Origin: Kutzneria viridogrisea
GTDB taxonomy: Bacteria; Actinomycetota; Actinomycetes; Mycobacteriales; Pseudonocardiaceae
DNA length: 64,000 nucleotides
Reading direction: 5' to 3'
Assembly (NCBI GenBank): GCA_014138725.1
Contig: JACJID010000007.1
Coordinates: forward strand, 434,001-498,000
Shown: positions 35,089 through 44,215 of the stretch, piece after piece
Layout: each line of letters opens with the position of its first letter
Position numbering within the stretch: position 1 is the stretch's first letter
Translations under genes and position numbers: made by a program
Notes under the pieces: generated by a model
Told to the model about the DNA's origin: nothing
What the model saw: the letters and a program-made list of their open reading frames with translations, nothing else
Databases searched by the model: none

Positions 35089-36975
35089 TTGTTCGTCGGC
35101 ATGCTTGGCGCGTTCGAGGTGCGATTGACGTGCGGCACCGTCACACCTTCAGCGCCAAAACCACGCACGGTACTCGCGCTGCTGGCATTGAACGCCGGAT
35201 CAGTGGTGCACCTCGATCAACTGGTGGAGGAGTTGTGGGAGCACCGACCACCGGGCAGCCCATCCACCACCTTGCAGACCTACGTCTACCAACTCCGCAA
35301 GCTGTTGACACCTGGATCGCGTGGCGGCACAGCCCTGCAGACCAAGCCGCGGGGCTACCAGTTGCTGCTCGGGGAGAACGCGCAGGTGGACGTGCGCTCC
35401 TTCGAGGCCCTGCTCACGAGGGGCCGCAAGAGCCTGGATGCCGGCGCGCACCTCGAAGCCGCAGGACTGCTGCGCGAGGCGCTCGGGCTCTGGCGCGGCC
35501 CGGCGTTCGGCGGAATCGTGCAGGGCCCCGTGCTCTCCGCGTACGCCACACACCTGGAGGAGAGCCGCAAGAGCGCCATGGAACTGTGCTTCGAGGCCGA
35601 TCTCGCCCTCGGTAGGCACCGTCACGTGGTGGACGAATTGTCCGGTGTGGTGCGGTCACACCCTACTCATGAAGGATTTTCAGCAAAGCTGATGACCGCT
35701 TTGTACCGGTGCGGGCGCAAGGTGGAGGCGCTGGAGGTGTTCCGGCGGCTGCGAGCGGAGTTCGTGGACCAACTCGGGCTGGAACCCTCGGCCGCGTTGC
35801 ACGATCTGCACCAGCGCGTGCTCACCGACGATCATTCGCTGTCGCCCGCTTCCGAACCCGAAACTGCGGTGGAAGCGGCACAAGTCCCAAGAATCGTCAC
35901 CGCACCGCCGCAGAACGGTTCGACACTGGCACAGATACCGCCCGCGAGTTTCCACTTCGTGGGACGGCAGGCCGAACTGGGCCTGCTGGTCGGGCTGTTC
36001 GGCCCGGCCGAGGCCGAACGGCGGCCGGGACTGCGCATGGCGGAGGTCACCGGCCCGCCCGGGGTCGGCAAGTCCACGCTGGCGGTGACCGTGGCGCACC
36101 AGGTGCGGCAGAGCTACCCGGACGGCCAGGTGTTCGTCGACCTGACCCCGGTGAACAACGGCACGGCCACGCTGGCGCAGGTGCTCACCGGTGCCATGCG
36201 GGCCGCCGCCGTGCCACTGCCCGAGGGCGAGTCCGACCCCGCCGCGCTGGCCTACGCCTTCCGCGGCTGGAGCGCGGACCGCCGGGTGCTGGTCGTGGTC
36301 GACGACGTGATGTCCACCGAGCAGGTGCACTGCCTGCACCCGAGCGGACCGGGCAGCGGGTTGCTGGTGGCCAGCCGACGGCGGCTGCACTCCCCCGGCG
36401 CCACCGCCGTGGTGGACCTGGCCCCGCTGCCGGTGGCCGAGGGGGTGCACATGCTCGCGGCGATCATCGGCGAGCAGCGCGTGGCGGCGGAGCTGGACAG
36501 CGCCGTGGAACTGGTGCACGCCTGCCGGGGTCTGCCGCTGGCCATCCGGGCCGTCGGCGGGCGGCTGGCCTATCGCACCCGCTGGACGCTGGCGGGCATG
36601 GTGTTCCGCCTGTCCGAACACCCCGACTGGCCGCTGCGCGTGTCCGCGGGCGCCGTGCCGCTGCGCGAAACCCTGCTGGGCAACTACACCAGCCTGCCCG
36701 AGGCCGCGCGCGGCGCGTTCCGCACGATCGTCGAACGCGGTGCGGACGAGGTGACGGCGCAGTGGCTCGCCGGGGCGCTGTGCCTGGACCCGGTCGACGC
36801 CGAGCAGCTGCTGGAGGCGCTGGCCGACTCGTTCCTGCTGGAGGAGGTCGTGGACACCGGCCACCGGTACCGGCTGCCCGCGATGGCCCGCCTGCTGCGC
36901 GAGGCCGACATCCCGCTGACGCGGCAGACCGAGTACATGGACCTGCCCCGGCAGTGCACGGCCTCACCAGCCTGA
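35089..36975 (+). CDS. SARP-family activator with NB-ARC domain
   Basis: This protein of about 628 residues has an OmpR-like winged helix (1-95; PKPRTVLALLALNAGSVVHL), a BTAD helical domain (100-250) and an NB-ARC-type ATPase from about residue 285 with P-loop GPPGVGKST and RVLVVVDDV. It is a truncated AfsR-like arrangement without C-terminal TPRs. I chose TTG 35089 because GGGGGG lies 5-6 nt upstream and the first strand (FVGMLGAFEV) then begins at the N-terminus; ATG 35101 and codons back to 34981 are alternatives. It converges with a four-gene tailoring cassette, which it may activate. The pairing is inferred from proximity. Confidence 0.9.
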   Translation: MFVGMLGAFEVRLTCGTVTPSAPKPRTVLALLALNAGSVVHLDQLVEELWEHRPPGSPSTTLQTYVYQLRKLLTPGSRGGTALQTKPRGYQLLLGENAQVDVRSFEALLTRGRKSLDAGAHLEAAGLLREALGLWRGPAFGGIVQGPVLSAYATHLEESRKSAMELCFEADLALGRHRHVVDELSGVVRSHPTHEGFSAKLMTALYRCGRKVEALEVFRRLRAEFVDQLGLEPSAALHDLHQRVLTDDHSLSPASEPETAVEAAQVPRIVTAPPQNGSTLAQIPPASFHFVGRQAELGLLVGLFGPAEAERRPGLRMAEVTGPPGVGKSTLAVTVAHQVRQSYPDGQVFVDLTPVNNGTATLAQVLTGAMRAAAVPLPEGESDPAALAYAFRGWSADRRVLVVVDDVMSTEQVHCLHPSGPGSGLLVASRRRLHSPGATAVVDLAPLPVAEGVHMLAAIIGEQRVAAELDSAVELVHACRGLPLAIRAVGGRLAYRTRWTLAGMVFRLSEHPDWPLRVSAGAVPLRETLLGNYTSLPEAARGAFRTIVERGADEVTAQWLAGALCLDPVDAEQLLEALADSFLLEEVVDTGHRYRLPAMARLLREADIPLTRQTEYMDLPRQCTASPA

Positions 36976-36992
36976 CCCGGCCTGACACATGC

Positions 36993-37041
36993 CATGAAAG
37001 TGCCGTTGCTGGCATTCAGCGCCAGCAACGGCACGTTCATG
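36993..37041. repeat. 49-nt palindrome family, copy P2
   Basis: CATGAAAGTGCCGTTGCTGGC, a 7-nt loop, and GCCAGCAACGGCACGTTCATG, with a single mismatched pair. It lies between the convergent SARP and FAD-hydroxylase genes, 18 and 22 bp from their stops. Confidence 0.9.
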
Positions 37042-37062
37042 ACACCGGGGGTGCCCGGCCGC

Positions 37063-38652
37063 TCAGTCCTGGGCGAGGATCTTGGCCAGCACCCGGTCGA
37101 GCGTGCCCGGCACGTCCTTCGGCGCCGACTCCGAGCGCCAGCCGACCACCCCGTCCGGCCGCACCAGCAGCGCGCCGCCCGCGCCGATGCCCGCGGTGCG
37201 CCGCCACCGCTCGTCGCTGACCCGCCGCACGGCCAGGTCGATCCCGGCCCGCGCCGAGGCGTCCACCGCCGCCTGCGCCCAGTCGGCGCCCGACTCCGCC
37301 GTCACCAGGGCGAACCCGGTTCGGTCCACTGTGGACACCTCGGTGCCGTCCACCCAGCCGTGCGGCACGCGACTGCCCGGTGAGCCGTCGATGTCGCGCT
37401 CGATGTCCTGCCGCGAGGGCGGTTCCACGCAGCCACCCAGCACCGCGGCGGACGCGTACCGGTAGCCCAGCTGCACCACCATGGCGCTGGCCATGCCCAG
37501 CCGCTCGCGCTCGGCGGACCGGGTGTGGTCGTAGTGCAGCTCCGGGCGCAGCACCCGCAGCAGGGCCTGGTCCACGGTGAAGCGCGCGACCGGCCGCCGC
37601 TCGGCGTCGTAGGTGTCCAGCAGCTCCGGCGCGGCGGCACCCCGCAGCACCAGCGCCAGCTTCCAGGCCAGATTGTGCGCGTCGGCTATGCCGGTGTTCA
37701 TGCCGAAGGCACCCACCGGTGGCACCACGTGCGCCGCGTCCCCGGCCAGGAACACCCGCCCCACCCGGAAAGTCTCCGACAGCTGTGCCGCCGACTGCCA
37801 CGGCAGCACGCTGAGCACCTCGACCGCCAGCTCCGGCAGGCCGATCGCGGTGCGCACCAGCTCCGCGCAGCGCTGCGCGGGGAAGTCCGCCGCCGACTGG
37901 CCCCGTTCGGGGTCGTAGGCGAGGTGGAACACCCACCGGCTCGCGTTGTCGATCGCCACCAGGCGGCCCGTCGCCTCCGGGTGGGTGATCTCGCAGACCG
38001 CGAACTCATTGCCCCGCAACAGATCACCGAGATCGGCGCGGAACAGCACGTTGATCGCATGGCTGCCCAGCACCCCGGGCCCGACCGTGCGCACGCCCAG
38101 CGCCTGCCGCACCGGGCTGCCCGCCCCGTCGGCCGCGACCAGGTAGGCGCAGCGCAGGACCTCGCAGCGGCCGGTCGCCACCTCGCGGACCGTGGCGCTG
38201 ACCCCGTCCTCGTCCTGGACCACCTCGACCAGTTCGGTGCCGAACCGCACGGTGGCCCCGCGCTCGGTCGCCGCCGACAGCAGCAACTCGTCCAGCCGGT
38301 CCTGCGCGCACAGTGCCCAGCTGGCCGGGCTGATCCGGTCCACGGTCGGCGCGTCGGCCGCCGGGTTGGCGTTCTGCGCCCCGCTGTCGAACGCCTCCGC
38401 CAGGGTCCGCGCGCTGAACCGCCCGCGCCCCTTGCTGCGCGCCAGTTCCCCGGCCGCCTCCCGCAGGCGCGCCGCCAACCCGTGCGCCCGCAGGATCTCC
38501 ACGGTGCGCAGGCCGAGGCCGGTGGCCCTCGGGTGGATCGACAGCCCGGTGTGCCGCTCCACCACGAGAGCCGGAACCCCTTGGTGTGCCAGGAACAACG
38601 CCGCGGCCAGCCCCACGGTGCCGCCACCGGCCACCAGTACCGGCGCGGTCAC
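37063..38652 (-). CDS. FAD-dependent aromatic polyketide hydroxylase
   Basis: This 529-residue flavoprotein monooxygenase has GGGTVGLAAALFLA at the N-terminus, VAADGAGSPVRQALG in the middle, and FLAGDAAHVVPPVGAFGMNTGIADAHNLAWKL near residue 300. A thioredoxin-like C-terminal domain follows. This is the layout of anthracycline/angucycline hydroxylases such as PgaE, RdmE or MtmOIV. The start is GTG 38652, overlapping the NTF2-like gene by 4 nt. It is the last gene of a cassette with an O-methyltransferase and acyltransferase. No polyketide synthase is in the window, so it may act on a compound made elsewhere or on an imported aromatic. Confidence 0.9.
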   Translation of the reverse strand: MTAPVLVAGGGTVGLAAALFLAHQGVPALVVERHTGLSIHPRATGLGLRTVEILRAHGLAARLREAAGELARSKGRGRFSARTLAEAFDSGAQNANPAADAPTVDRISPASWALCAQDRLDELLLSAATERGATVRFGTELVEVVQDEDGVSATVREVATGRCEVLRCAYLVAADGAGSPVRQALGVRTVGPGVLGSHAINVLFRADLGDLLRGNEFAVCEITHPEATGRLVAIDNASRWVFHLAYDPERGQSAADFPAQRCAELVRTAIGLPELAVEVLSVLPWQSAAQLSETFRVGRVFLAGDAAHVVPPVGAFGMNTGIADAHNLAWKLALVLRGAAAPELLDTYDAERRPVARFTVDQALLRVLRPELHYDHTRSAERERLGMASAMVVQLGYRYASAAVLGGCVEPPSRQDIERDIDGSPGSRVPHGWVDGTEVSTVDRTGFALVTAESGADWAQAAVDASARAGIDLAVRRVSDERWRRTAGIGAGGALLVRPDGVVGWRSESAPKDVPGTLDRVLAKILAQD

Positions 38653-39068
38653 GGCTGGTCGTCCCTGCTGATCACCCGCTGGCTGATCAGCCACCCGTCC
38701 TGGGACGGCACCAGCAGGTCCTCGAACACCGCTGGCCGCACCGGCACCGAGCCGCCATCGCGCTCGGTCTGCACCACGACCCCGTAGGAGCGCACCGCGA
38801 GCGAGCCGTCCTGCCTCGGGTCCACCGTCACCATGCCCAGCCAGCGCCGGTGCACCAGTCCCTTGTCGGTCAGCACCTGCTGGCCGCGCCGCCCGCCGTC
38901 CGCGATGGCCGCCCGCCCGCGCAACGGCTCGCTGTGCGAGGACCCGCCGAAGGTCGCGTCCTCGGTGAACGTGCGCGCCCAGCCCTCGAAGTCCTCGTCT
39001 CCCAGCAACTGCATGTGCCTGGCGTAGAACATCTCCACCTGTGTGTGCAGATCCACGTCCGCCCCCAT
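38649..39068 (-). CDS. NTF2-like/SnoaL-type protein
   Basis: This 139-residue alpha+beta cone protein (ARHMQLLGDEDFEGWARTFTEDATF, then LRGRAAIADGGRRGQQVL and SVPVRPAVFEDLLVPSQDGW) belongs to the SnoaL_4/ring-hydroxylating dioxygenase small-subunit-like group. In aromatic polyketide pathways such proteins act as cyclases or hydroxylase partners. It is coupled to the FAD hydroxylase by a GTGA overlap and lies 9 nt after the methyltransferase stop. Catalytic residues cannot be assigned confidently. Confidence 0.82.
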   Translation of the reverse strand: MGADVDLHTQVEMFYARHMQLLGDEDFEGWARTFTEDATFGGSSHSEPLRGRAAIADGGRRGQQVLTDKGLVHRRWLGMVTVDPRQDGSLAVRSYGVVVQTERDGGSVPVRPAVFEDLLVPSQDGWLISQRVISRDDQP

Positions 39069-39077
39069 GTCCTGACC

Positions 39078-40085
39078 TCACACCCGCTCGGCGACGAGGA
39101 TCGAGAAGTCCTGCGGCAGGGCGTGCACCTCGCGCAGGGCGAAACCGGACTTCTCCATCAGCTCGCGGTGCTCGTCCTTGGTGCGGGCCCGCCCACCTCC
39201 GGTCACCAGCAGCATCAGCACGTCCTGGGCCAGTGACAGCCTCGGGTCGGTGTCGGGCAGGATGACCCGCTCGATCACCAGCACCCGGTCGCCCGGCTTG
39301 GTGACGGCGGCGCAGTTGCCAAGGATGGCCAGGCAGTGCTCGTCCGACCAGTTGTGCAGGGTCCGCGAGATGACATAGGTGTCGCCGCCTGCGGGCACCG
39401 ACCGCAGGAAGTCGCCGCCCACCAGGGTGCAGCGCTCGGTGAGGCCGCGCGCCGAGAGCTCGGCCTCGGCGGCGGCGACCACGTCGGGCCGGTCGAACAC
39501 GACCCCGCGCGGGCCCTCGGCCGAGGCGAGGATGGTGCCGAGCAGTTCGCCGTTGCCGCCGCCCACGTCGACGATCGTGCCCGCACTGGAAAAGTCGTAG
39601 GCGTTGGGCACCTCGTTGAACAGCTTGACGCTGCCCGACATCGCGCGGTCGAAGGTCCGCGAGGCCTCGGGATTGCTGTCCAGGTAGCTGAACAGGTTCG
39701 TGCCGTGCACGTGCTCGAAGGCCTGGCCGCCAGTCTGCGCGGTGTGCACGACCTGCGACCAGGAGCGGTGCCACTCCTCCCCGGACAGGATCACGAAGTC
39801 ACGGATGGAACCGGTGACCTCGGTGCGCAGCAACTGGCCCATCTCGGTGAGGCCGAACCCGCGCTGCTCGTCCCCGTCGAGCACCTCGAGCCCGGCCAGG
39901 TAGCGCAGGATGCGGCGCAGCGCCTCGGGGTCGGCGCCCAGCTCGGCGGCCAGGTCCGCGCTGGTGCGCCGCTGCCCGGCCAGCAGGTCGGGGATCCGCA
40001 GCTTCGCCGCGGCGTAGACGGTCCTGGCCGCCCACTCCCCGATGACGATGTTCAGCAGCGCCTTGGGTGCGGCAGGCTTGTTCAT
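39078..40085 (-). CDS. SAM-dependent O-methyltransferase (DnrK/TcmO type)
   Basis: This 335-residue methyltransferase has an N-terminal dimerisation winged helix (residues 5-100; [20 protein letters not shown]) and a Rossmann C-terminus. The SAM loop is [11 protein letters not shown] (near residue 172). A catalytic-type histidine region [12 protein letters not shown] follows. It belongs to the acetylserotonin/carminomycin O-methyltransferase family acting on phenolic hydroxyls. ATG 40085 overlaps the acyltransferase stop by 4 nt. It is probably part of tailoring of an aromatic product with the FAD hydroxylase downstream. Confidence 0.92.
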   Translation of the reverse strand: MNKPAAPKALLNIVIGEWAARTVYAAAKLRIPDLLAGQRRTSADLAAELGADPEALRRILRYLAGLEVLDGDEQRGFGLTEMGQLLRTEVTGSIRDFVILSGEEWHRSWSQVVHTAQTGGQAFEHVHGTNLFSYLDSNPEASRTFDRAMSGSVKLFNEVPNAYDFSSAGTIVDVGGGNGELLGTILASAEGPRGVVFDRPDVVAAAEAELSARGLTERCTLVGGDFLRSVPAGGDTYVISRTLHNWSDEHCLAILGNCAAVTKPGDRVLVIERVILPDTDPRLSLAQDVLMLLVTGGGRARTKDEHRELMEKSGFALREVHALPQDFSILVAERV

Positions 40086-41236
40086 CGGCTGGTGCTCTCC
40101 TCTGCGATTTCCCGGACAGGTCGGGGACGGGGTCGGGCGAAGCGGGTCATGAAGGGCTGTTCCACGTACCGGTGCAGCAGCCCGGCGGCGAGGACGGCGG
40201 CCAGCAGGCAGACCACGATGAACGCCGTGCCACCGGGCACGCTCCACACGGGGCCCTTGCCGAAGGCGAGCAGCAGGTAGCCGGTGACCTGGCCGCCGAC
40301 CAGGTACAGGGCGAAGGAGACCTCGCCCAGGTAGGTCATGACCCGGTTGCGCAGCGGCGAGCGCTGGCCGCGCAGGTCGGCGACGGCGGCGGCGGGCACC
40401 AGCAGGGCGAGCGGGATCACCGTGGCGGCGACCAGGCTCCACACGTAGGGCACGACCATGCCCAGCAGGTAGCCCAGCAGCGCCAGCCCGGCGGCGGGGC
40501 CAAGGCGCAGGCCGATCCACCGTCCATTGCGGACGATCAGCGCGAGCAGCATGCCGAGCAGGAACTCCAGCAGCCGGGTCGGCGGGAAGATGTAGGTGGC
40601 CCACAGCGACCACACGGCCACCGAGTCGTTGCCGGGTTCGGGCCAGGCAGGCTGTTGGGGCAACAGGTTCGCCAGGAACGGCACGCACCAGATGGCGGCC
40701 ATCAGTGCGATCGCGCAGGGCCAGAGCCTGCGCGCGTCCAGGCGCAGCAGGCCGCGCAGCAGGAACGGGAACAGGAAGTAGAAGAACACCTCGCAGGACA
40801 GCGACCAGGCGAGCTGGTTGACGCTGAAGAAGATGTCCGAGTTGGGCGACCAGGACTGCACGAGCAGCAGGTTCGGGATCGCGGCGGCCACGGTGACCAC
40901 GCCACCCGTGCTGAGCATCAGCACGATCGTGACGGCCCACATCACCACGTGGTTGGGGTAGATCTTGCAGGCCCTGCGCCGCCAGAACAGCCGCGGCGGC
41001 TCATCCCGCCGCGCGGACCAGGTGAGCACGAACCCGCTGAGCACGAAGAAGAAGGACACGCCGATGCCACCTGTGCGGCCCATCACGTCCAGGAAACCGT
41101 TGTTGACGGCCTGGTCGCGGAAGACGTACTGCCGCGAGACGTGGTAGACGAACACGACCGCGGCCGCGAAGAACCGCATACCGGTCAGGGAGGGCAGCCT
41201 GGAGCGGGCTCCGACCTCCGGGGCCGTTGTGCTCAC
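40082..41236 (-). CDS. membrane acyltransferase, family 3
   Basis: This 384-residue polytopic protein has about ten hydrophobic segments and the acyltransferase-3 signatures: [21 protein letters not shown] with the active-site-type histidine (residue 42), [18 protein letters not shown], a [17 protein letters not shown] segment and a C-terminal HRYVEQPF. The family O-acylates sugars, macrolides or cell-wall polymers using acyl-CoA at the membrane. It is the first gene of the tailoring cassette, with 204 bp to the divergent response regulator. Confidence 0.92.
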   Translation of the reverse strand: MSTTAPEVGARSRLPSLTGMRFFAAAVVFVYHVSRQYVFRDQAVNNGFLDVMGRTGGIGVSFFFVLSGFVLTWSARRDEPPRLFWRRRACKIYPNHVVMWAVTIVLMLSTGGVVTVAAAIPNLLLVQSWSPNSDIFFSVNQLAWSLSCEVFFYFLFPFLLRGLLRLDARRLWPCAIALMAAIWCVPFLANLLPQQPAWPEPGNDSVAVWSLWATYIFPPTRLLEFLLGMLLALIVRNGRWIGLRLGPAAGLALLGYLLGMVVPYVWSLVAATVIPLALLVPAAAVADLRGQRSPLRNRVMTYLGEVSFALYLVGGQVTGYLLLAFGKGPVWSVPGGTAFIVVCLLAAVLAAGLLHRYVEQPFMTRFARPRPRPVREIAEESTSR

Positions 41237-41384
41237 GATCGCTCAACTCCTCGGGTGGGGCTCTGTGGTGCTGCCCAGCCTGGGAATCGGGCCTTGAGGA
41301 AATCTGAAGGAGTCGTGAAGCGCCCCCTGACGTGCGAAGGTGACCAGGTGCGCAGGAGGCCCTGGCACAACGGCCCCTTGCCCC

Positions 41385-41401
41385 AGGGACCTCCGGCCCC
41401 T
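41385..41401. promoter_or_regulatory. DosR-like box upstream of the response regulator
   Basis: AGGGACCTCCGGCCCCT, an imperfect palindrome GGGACC-n3-GGCCCC, lies 40 bp before the regulator start. It resembles the GGGAC...GTCCC-type boxes of DosR/DevR regulators. A weaker copy precedes the next gene at 42124. Confidence 0.5.
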
Positions 41402-41440
41402 TTGCCGAGGGACCTATCGGACATCTGTCACCGTAGTGGC

Positions 41441-42124
41441 ATGACAACACGTGTCTTCCTCGTAGACGATCATGAAATCGTCCGGCGCGGGATCGCGGAC
41501 CTGCTCCGGGGCGAGGAGGGCCTCGTGGTGGTCGGCGAGGCCGCCTCCGTGCAGGAGACGATGGTTCTGCTCCCCGCGGCACGGCCGGATGTCGCGGTGC
41601 TGGACGTGCGGCTACCCGACGGCAACGGCGTGGAGCTGTGCCGCGACCTGCTCGCCGCGCACCCGGCGCTGCGCTGCCTGATGCTGACGTCCTATTCGGA
41701 CGATGAGGCGCTGTTCGACTCGATCCTGGCGGGCGCCTCGGGTTTCGTGCTCAAACAGGTGCTCGGAGTGGACCTCGTGCACGCCGTGCGCACCGTGGCC
41801 GCTGGGCAGTCCCTGCTCGACACGAGAACCACCAAGGCACTGCTGGACAAGCTGCGTCGTGACAACGAGACAGCGGACCCGTTGCGGCAACTGTCCGCGC
41901 AGCAGCGCGCGGTGCTCGACCTGATCGGTGAGGGCATGACGAACCGGGAGATCGCCGAGCACCTGTTCCTGGCGGAGAAGACGGTGAAGAACTACGTGAC
42001 GCAGATCTTCGCCAAGCTCGGTGTGCAACGGCGCACACAGGTCGTGGCGCTGGCAACCACCCAGCGCAGGCCGGGAACGCGGAGTTCGACCTGGTCCGAT
42101 GTGGAGCAGGGCACTGTCCAATAA
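41441..42124 (+). CDS. NarL/DosR-type response regulator
   Basis: This 227-residue protein has a receiver domain (1-120) with Asp9-Asp10, phosphoacceptor Asp55 ([11 protein letters not shown]) and the conserved Lys in GFVLKQ. A LuxR-type helix-turn-helix (about 152-210; [40 protein letters not shown]) follows. The overall pattern, including the long linker, resembles DevR/DosR. It is followed by an Acg-type nitroreductase and a universal stress protein, which are classic DosR targets. No sensor kinase is in the window. Confidence 0.88.
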   Translation: MTTRVFLVDDHEIVRRGIADLLRGEEGLVVVGEAASVQETMVLLPAARPDVAVLDVRLPDGNGVELCRDLLAAHPALRCLMLTSYSDDEALFDSILAGASGFVLKQVLGVDLVHAVRTVAAGQSLLDTRTTKALLDKLRRDNETADPLRQLSAQQRAVLDLIGEGMTNREIAEHLFLAEKTVKNYVTQIFAKLGVQRRTQVVALATTQRRPGTRSSTWSDVEQGTVQ

Positions 42125-42138
42125 GGACCTTCGGCCGT
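42124..42138. promoter_or_regulatory. weak DosR-like box before the Acg-type gene
   Basis: AGGACCTTCGGCCGT lies between the regulator stop and the next gene. It shares GGACC-nn-CGGCC with the box at 41385-41401. Confidence 0.35.
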
Positions 42139-42200
42139 GTTCGTGACGCCCGCTCGTGGCGCACGGTGGAACCAACGCGCACGACGAACAGGACGAACTC

Positions 42201-43160
42201 ATGAGCAGCTCGGTCCCCGGCTCCCTCCGGCTCACCCCCGAGGAGGTGATGACGGCACTGCTGGCGGCGGGTCGCGCACCCTCGCTGCACAACACGCAAC
42301 CGTGGCGGTTCAGGGTCTTGTCCAGCCGCATCGAACTGCACGCCGACACCAGGCGCAGGCTGCCGGTGACCGATCCTCACGACCGCGAACTGCGGATCGC
42401 CTGCGGCGCCGCGCTGCTGAACCTGCGCCTGGCGATCGAGGCGCTCGGTGTGGAGTCGGTGGTCACCCTCGCGCCGAGCACGCGGGAGGCGGGGTTGCTG
42501 GCGGTCGTGCGGCACACTACGCGGAATCTGGCCACCAGCAAGGCGTTGTGGCACTTCGATCTGATCGGCCGACGGCGGACCTGTCGCGGCCCGTTCAAGG
42601 ACGTGCCGGTCCCCGCCGAGCACGTGCTCGCGCTGGCCCGCTCGGCCCGGGCCGAGCGGTGCTGGCTGCACGTGGTGACCGACCCGTCGCAACGGCGCGA
42701 GGTGCTGTCCCTGGTGCGTGAGGCGCACCAAAGACAGGTGACCGACCCCGCCTATATCACGGAGATGGCAGGGCTGAGTGCGCTGAACGGGGCCAGTGGT
42801 CCGGAGACCCAGAACGAGCGCACGCGTCGTGACTACCACGGTGCGTCGACGCGAGCGCAGCCTTCCCCGCGGGAGCCGCTGCTCCTGGTGCTCTGCTCCT
42901 ACCTCGACGACCAGCTCGGTGAGCTCCAGGCTGGGCAGGCAATGCAACGCGTGCTGCTGGCCGCGACCGAACTGGACATGCGCGCCGCGTTCCTCTCCCA
43001 GCCCACCGAGGTACCCGAGTTGCGGGCGCGACTTCGCCGCGCGGTGGACCCCACCCTGACGCCGCAGGTCGTGTTGCACATCGGGTACGGCGAGCCCGCA
43101 CCGCCCACACAGCGGCGCCCCGTGGCGGACCTGGTGATGGACACCGGAGGTGCTCCGTGA
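42201..43160 (+). CDS. Acg-type FMN-binding nitroreductase-like protein
   Basis: This 319-residue protein starts at ATG 42201 with AGGA 8 nt upstream. It has SLHNTQPWRFRVLSSRIELHAD near residue 22, the family FMN-contact segment, and two weakly similar nitroreductase-like halves with a central LHVVTDPSQRREVLSLVREA. This is the Rv2032/Acg family, induced in dormancy in mycobacteria and thought to bind FMN without typical nitroreductase activity. It overlaps the universal stress gene by 4 nt, so they are one operon with the DosR-like regulator. Confidence 0.88.
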   Translation: MSSSVPGSLRLTPEEVMTALLAAGRAPSLHNTQPWRFRVLSSRIELHADTRRRLPVTDPHDRELRIACGAALLNLRLAIEALGVESVVTLAPSTREAGLLAVVRHTTRNLATSKALWHFDLIGRRRTCRGPFKDVPVPAEHVLALARSARAERCWLHVVTDPSQRREVLSLVREAHQRQVTDPAYITEMAGLSALNGASGPETQNERTRRDYHGASTRAQPSPREPLLLVLCSYLDDQLGELQAGQAMQRVLLAATELDMRAAFLSQPTEVPELRARLRRAVDPTLTPQVVLHIGYGEPAPPTQRRPVADLVMDTGGAP

Positions 43161-43954
43161 CCGACACCGTCCTGGCGGGGATGACACTTCCGCACCACCC
43201 ACCTGCCATGGTGATGTGGGCCGCCGAATACGCCGCCCGCACCGGCAACCCGCTGCGCGTGATCCTCAGCAGGGCGGGCAGGTGCAACCCCGACCCGGCC
43301 ATGCGGGCGGTGCGCAGCGCCGTGGCCGGTGTGGGCGCCCGCTACCCGGCGCCGCCCCTGCGCCTGACCCTGGACCCGCGCCCGCTGTTCAGCGCGTTCG
43401 CCGATGTGCCGGATGCCGGCCTGGTCCTGGTCGACCGAGACGCGCACCGGTGGTCGGCCATCCGCGGATTGGCCACCAGGCGGGCCGGTCCGGTGGCGGC
43501 GGTCGGCGCCGACTCGTGGTGGCCCCAGAAGGTCCAGCCACTACTGGTGGGCACGGACGGCACCGCCAGCTCTGAGCCCGCTCTGGAGTGGGCTTTCGCC
43601 GCGGCAGGCCGCCTCGGCTGCGGGGTCCGGGTGGTGTTCAGCCCGGCCGCGGCGACCGAATCGGCCAAGCTTCGCGAATCGATGCTGACCACCGTCACCG
43701 CGCTGACGGCGCACCACCGCGCGCTGGACGTACGACTGCACAGCCGGGACAGTTCCCTGCTGGAGGCACTGAGCTGGCACTCACAGTCCGCCAGCATGAC
43801 GGTGCTCGGCCCCAGGAACGGGACCGGCACCGCCGCCGCCGAGCACATGCTGTTGCGCTCCAACTGCGCGATCGTTCTGGTGCCGCAGCGCGGCGCGGAT
43901 GCCACGGCGAATCGCTCCACTATGGACTCACGCGTGCTACCCCGGCACGCGTGA
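43157..43954 (+). CDS. universal stress protein, tandem domains
   Basis: This 265-residue protein has two universal-stress folds. The second (about residues 127-250) is clearer, with LLVGTDGTASSEPALEWAFAAAG at its start and SMTVLGPRNGTGTAAAEHMLLRSNCAIVLVP containing the G-x9-G-S/T-like nucleotide loop region. The first domain is shorter and degenerate. GTG 43157 overlaps the upstream stop. With the DosR-like regulator and Acg-type protein it forms a hypoxia/NO-type stress set. Confidence 0.85.
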   Translation: MTDTVLAGMTLPHHPPAMVMWAAEYAARTGNPLRVILSRAGRCNPDPAMRAVRSAVAGVGARYPAPPLRLTLDPRPLFSAFADVPDAGLVLVDRDAHRWSAIRGLATRRAGPVAAVGADSWWPQKVQPLLVGTDGTASSEPALEWAFAAAGRLGCGVRVVFSPAAATESAKLRESMLTTVTALTAHHRALDVRLHSRDSSLLEALSWHSQSASMTVLGPRNGTGTAAAEHMLLRSNCAIVLVPQRGADATANRSTMDSRVLPRHA

Positions 43955-44006
43955 AAAAAAGCGGGTGGGATCCCACCTCCTCCCCCGGTAATGGGATCCC
44001 ACCCGC
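43954..44006 (-). terminator. rho-independent terminator of the ferredoxin gene
   Basis: A perfect 15-bp stem (GCGGGTGGGATCCCA at 43961-43975, its complement at 43992-44006) is followed on the minus strand by seven T (43960-43954). It begins 2 nt after the ferredoxin stop. On the plus strand it may also block read-through from the stress gene, which ends at 43954. Confidence 0.93.
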
Positions 44007-44008
44007 GC

Positions 44009-44203
44009 TCACTCAGCCAGCGAGAGTGCCTGGCTCGGGCAGATGTGCACGGCCTGCCGCGCCTTCTCCACCAGTTCTCCCTCGGGGGTGTCGTTGAGGA
44101 CGATCACGGTGCCGTCCTCCTCGCTCTGGTCGAACAGCTCGGACTCGGTGAGCACGCACTGCCCGGCACCGACGCACTTGCCGGTGTCCGCGATGATCTT
44201 CAT
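44009..44203 (-). CDS. [3Fe-4S]-type ferredoxin
   Basis: This 64-residue ferredoxin has CVGAGQC at residues 10-16 and ICPSQAL near the C-terminus. The spacing C-x5-C ... C-P is typical of single-cluster 3Fe-4S ferredoxins that feed actinomycete P450s; the middle cysteine of a 4Fe site is missing. It lies 12 nt downstream of the P450 gene on the same strand and should be its electron donor. Confidence 0.93.
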   Translation of the reverse strand: MKIIADTGKCVGAGQCVLTESELFDQSEEDGTVIVLNDTPEGELVEKARQAVHICPSQALSLAE

Positions 44204-44215
44204 GTGGTGGGCCTC

